The notes under the pieces were generated by a model. That model made no database searches and had not been told where the DNA came from. It saw only the letters and a program-made list of their open reading frames with translations. From JACVRW01 sp963765135 (GTDB lineage: Bacteria; Actinomycetota; Thermoleophilia; Solirubrobacterales; Thermoleophilaceae): a DNA stretch of 64,000 nucleotides. Where the stretch lies: contig CAVXUX010000004.1 of the NCBI GenBank assembly GCA_963765135.1, positions 1-64,000 of the forward strand, in the 5' to 3' direction. This document shows, one piece after another, positions 63,770 through 64,000 of the stretch. Both the position numbers and the translations under genes were made by a program. Numbering within the stretch: position 1 is the stretch's first letter; the number at the start of each line of letters is the position of its first letter.

Positions 63770-64000
63770 AGTACGTCGACGAGTTCCGCGACCCCGAGCT
63801 GGGGCGAGTGCTGGCGACGGAGATCCTGGCGGCGGTCGAGCCCGGTCGCCACTACAAGTTCATGGAGGTCTGCGGCGGCCACACGCACTCGATCTACAAG
63901 TACGGCGTCGACGACCTGCTGCCCGCGAACGTGGAGCTCGTGCACGGGCCGGGCTGCCCGGTCTGCGTGATCCCGATGGGCCGCGTGGACGACGGGATCG
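63766..64000 (+). CDS. hypD: [NiFe]-hydrogenase maturation protein HypD (partial)
   Basis: The first 78 residues, cut by the window end. TTG 63766 overlaps the previous stop. KYVDEFRDPELGRVL, FMEVCGGHTHSIYKYGVDD and LVHGPGCPVCVIPMGRVDD are HypD hallmarks (CGGHT and GPGCPVC motifs with the Fe-binding Cys). It builds the Fe(CN)2CO group with HypC. Confidence 0.92.
   Translation, partial: MKYVDEFRDPELGRVLATEILAAVEPGRHYKFMEVCGGHTHSIYKYGVDDLLPANVELVHGPGCPVCVIPMGRVDDGI

Noticed and set aside
1..64000. CRISPR array or restriction system
   Set aside because: No regular direct repeats with spacers, no cas genes and no restriction or methylase genes were seen.

Overview
The window joins two unrelated genomes. 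Positions 1 to about 8825 look like a Verrucomicrobia-type bacterium: FG-GAP/ASPIC secreted proteins, an intergenic repeat with the look of that phylum, and a large-genome type Ser/Thr kinase. From about 8835 to the end the DNA is a GC-rich actinobacterium, most likely Thermoleophilia/Solirubrobacterales: GTG and TTG starts, SigF-type regulation, a type IV pilus without an outer-membrane secretin, the ImuB/DUF6504 pair, and dense 4-bp overlapping gene chains. The join cuts through a kinase gene on one side and the 3' half of a tRNA-Met on the other, so a chimeric assembly is the simplest reading. Taxonomy is inferred from gene content only.

Verrucomicrobial part: the tail of an FG-GAP-type protein, a WD40 gene fragment running into an inverted-repeat element, a frameshifted FG-GAP/ASPIC protein, then a minus-strand operon (8256 to 2977) of six genes, each overlapping the next by ATGA. 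It encodes two small proteins (one resembling an integrase arm-binding domain), a MoxR AAA+ ATPase, an unknown 209-residue protein, a metallopeptidase-like/VWA-like protein and a divergent methionine adenosyltransferase. This is the strongest candidate for an undescribed system here. A truncated Ser/Thr kinase starts divergently.

Actinobacterial part, left to right: formimidoyltransferase, MBL hydrolase, hisS and aspS (9-14 kb); an ArsR/AHSA1 pair and an ion-channel-like protein (14-15 kb); an IscU-like/MnmA fusion with anti-sigma and SigF-like genes (15-18 kb); a peptide ABC transporter (18-24 kb); a promoter-to-terminator small RNA candidate (24.2 kb); an MFS transporter and HD-GYP protein (24-27 kb); alaS-ruvX-mltG-aroE (27-32 kb); and a type IV pilus locus in two blocks (pilB-pilT-pilC at 33.5-37.6 kb; three pilins, pilD, pilM, pilN, pilO, a PilP-position protein and a Ca-binding secreted protein at 42.8-50 kb) separated by oxidoreductase, HIRAN and membrane protein genes. 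Then come aroC-aroKB-aroQ-pepP-TSUP (50-55 kb), an SOS-controlled ImuB-like gene (55 kb), two c-di-GMP enzymes (57-60 kb), an ABC-2 exporter (60.5-62 kb) and the start of a hydrogenase-maturation operon (hypC, a HypC-like gene, hypD) divergent from a Crp/Fnr regulator (62-64 kb).

Many conserved genes carry single-base frame breaks, mostly insertions, in both parts. They fall in essential genes (hisS, aspS, alaS), so they are treated as sequence errors and each gene is given as one feature across its frames.
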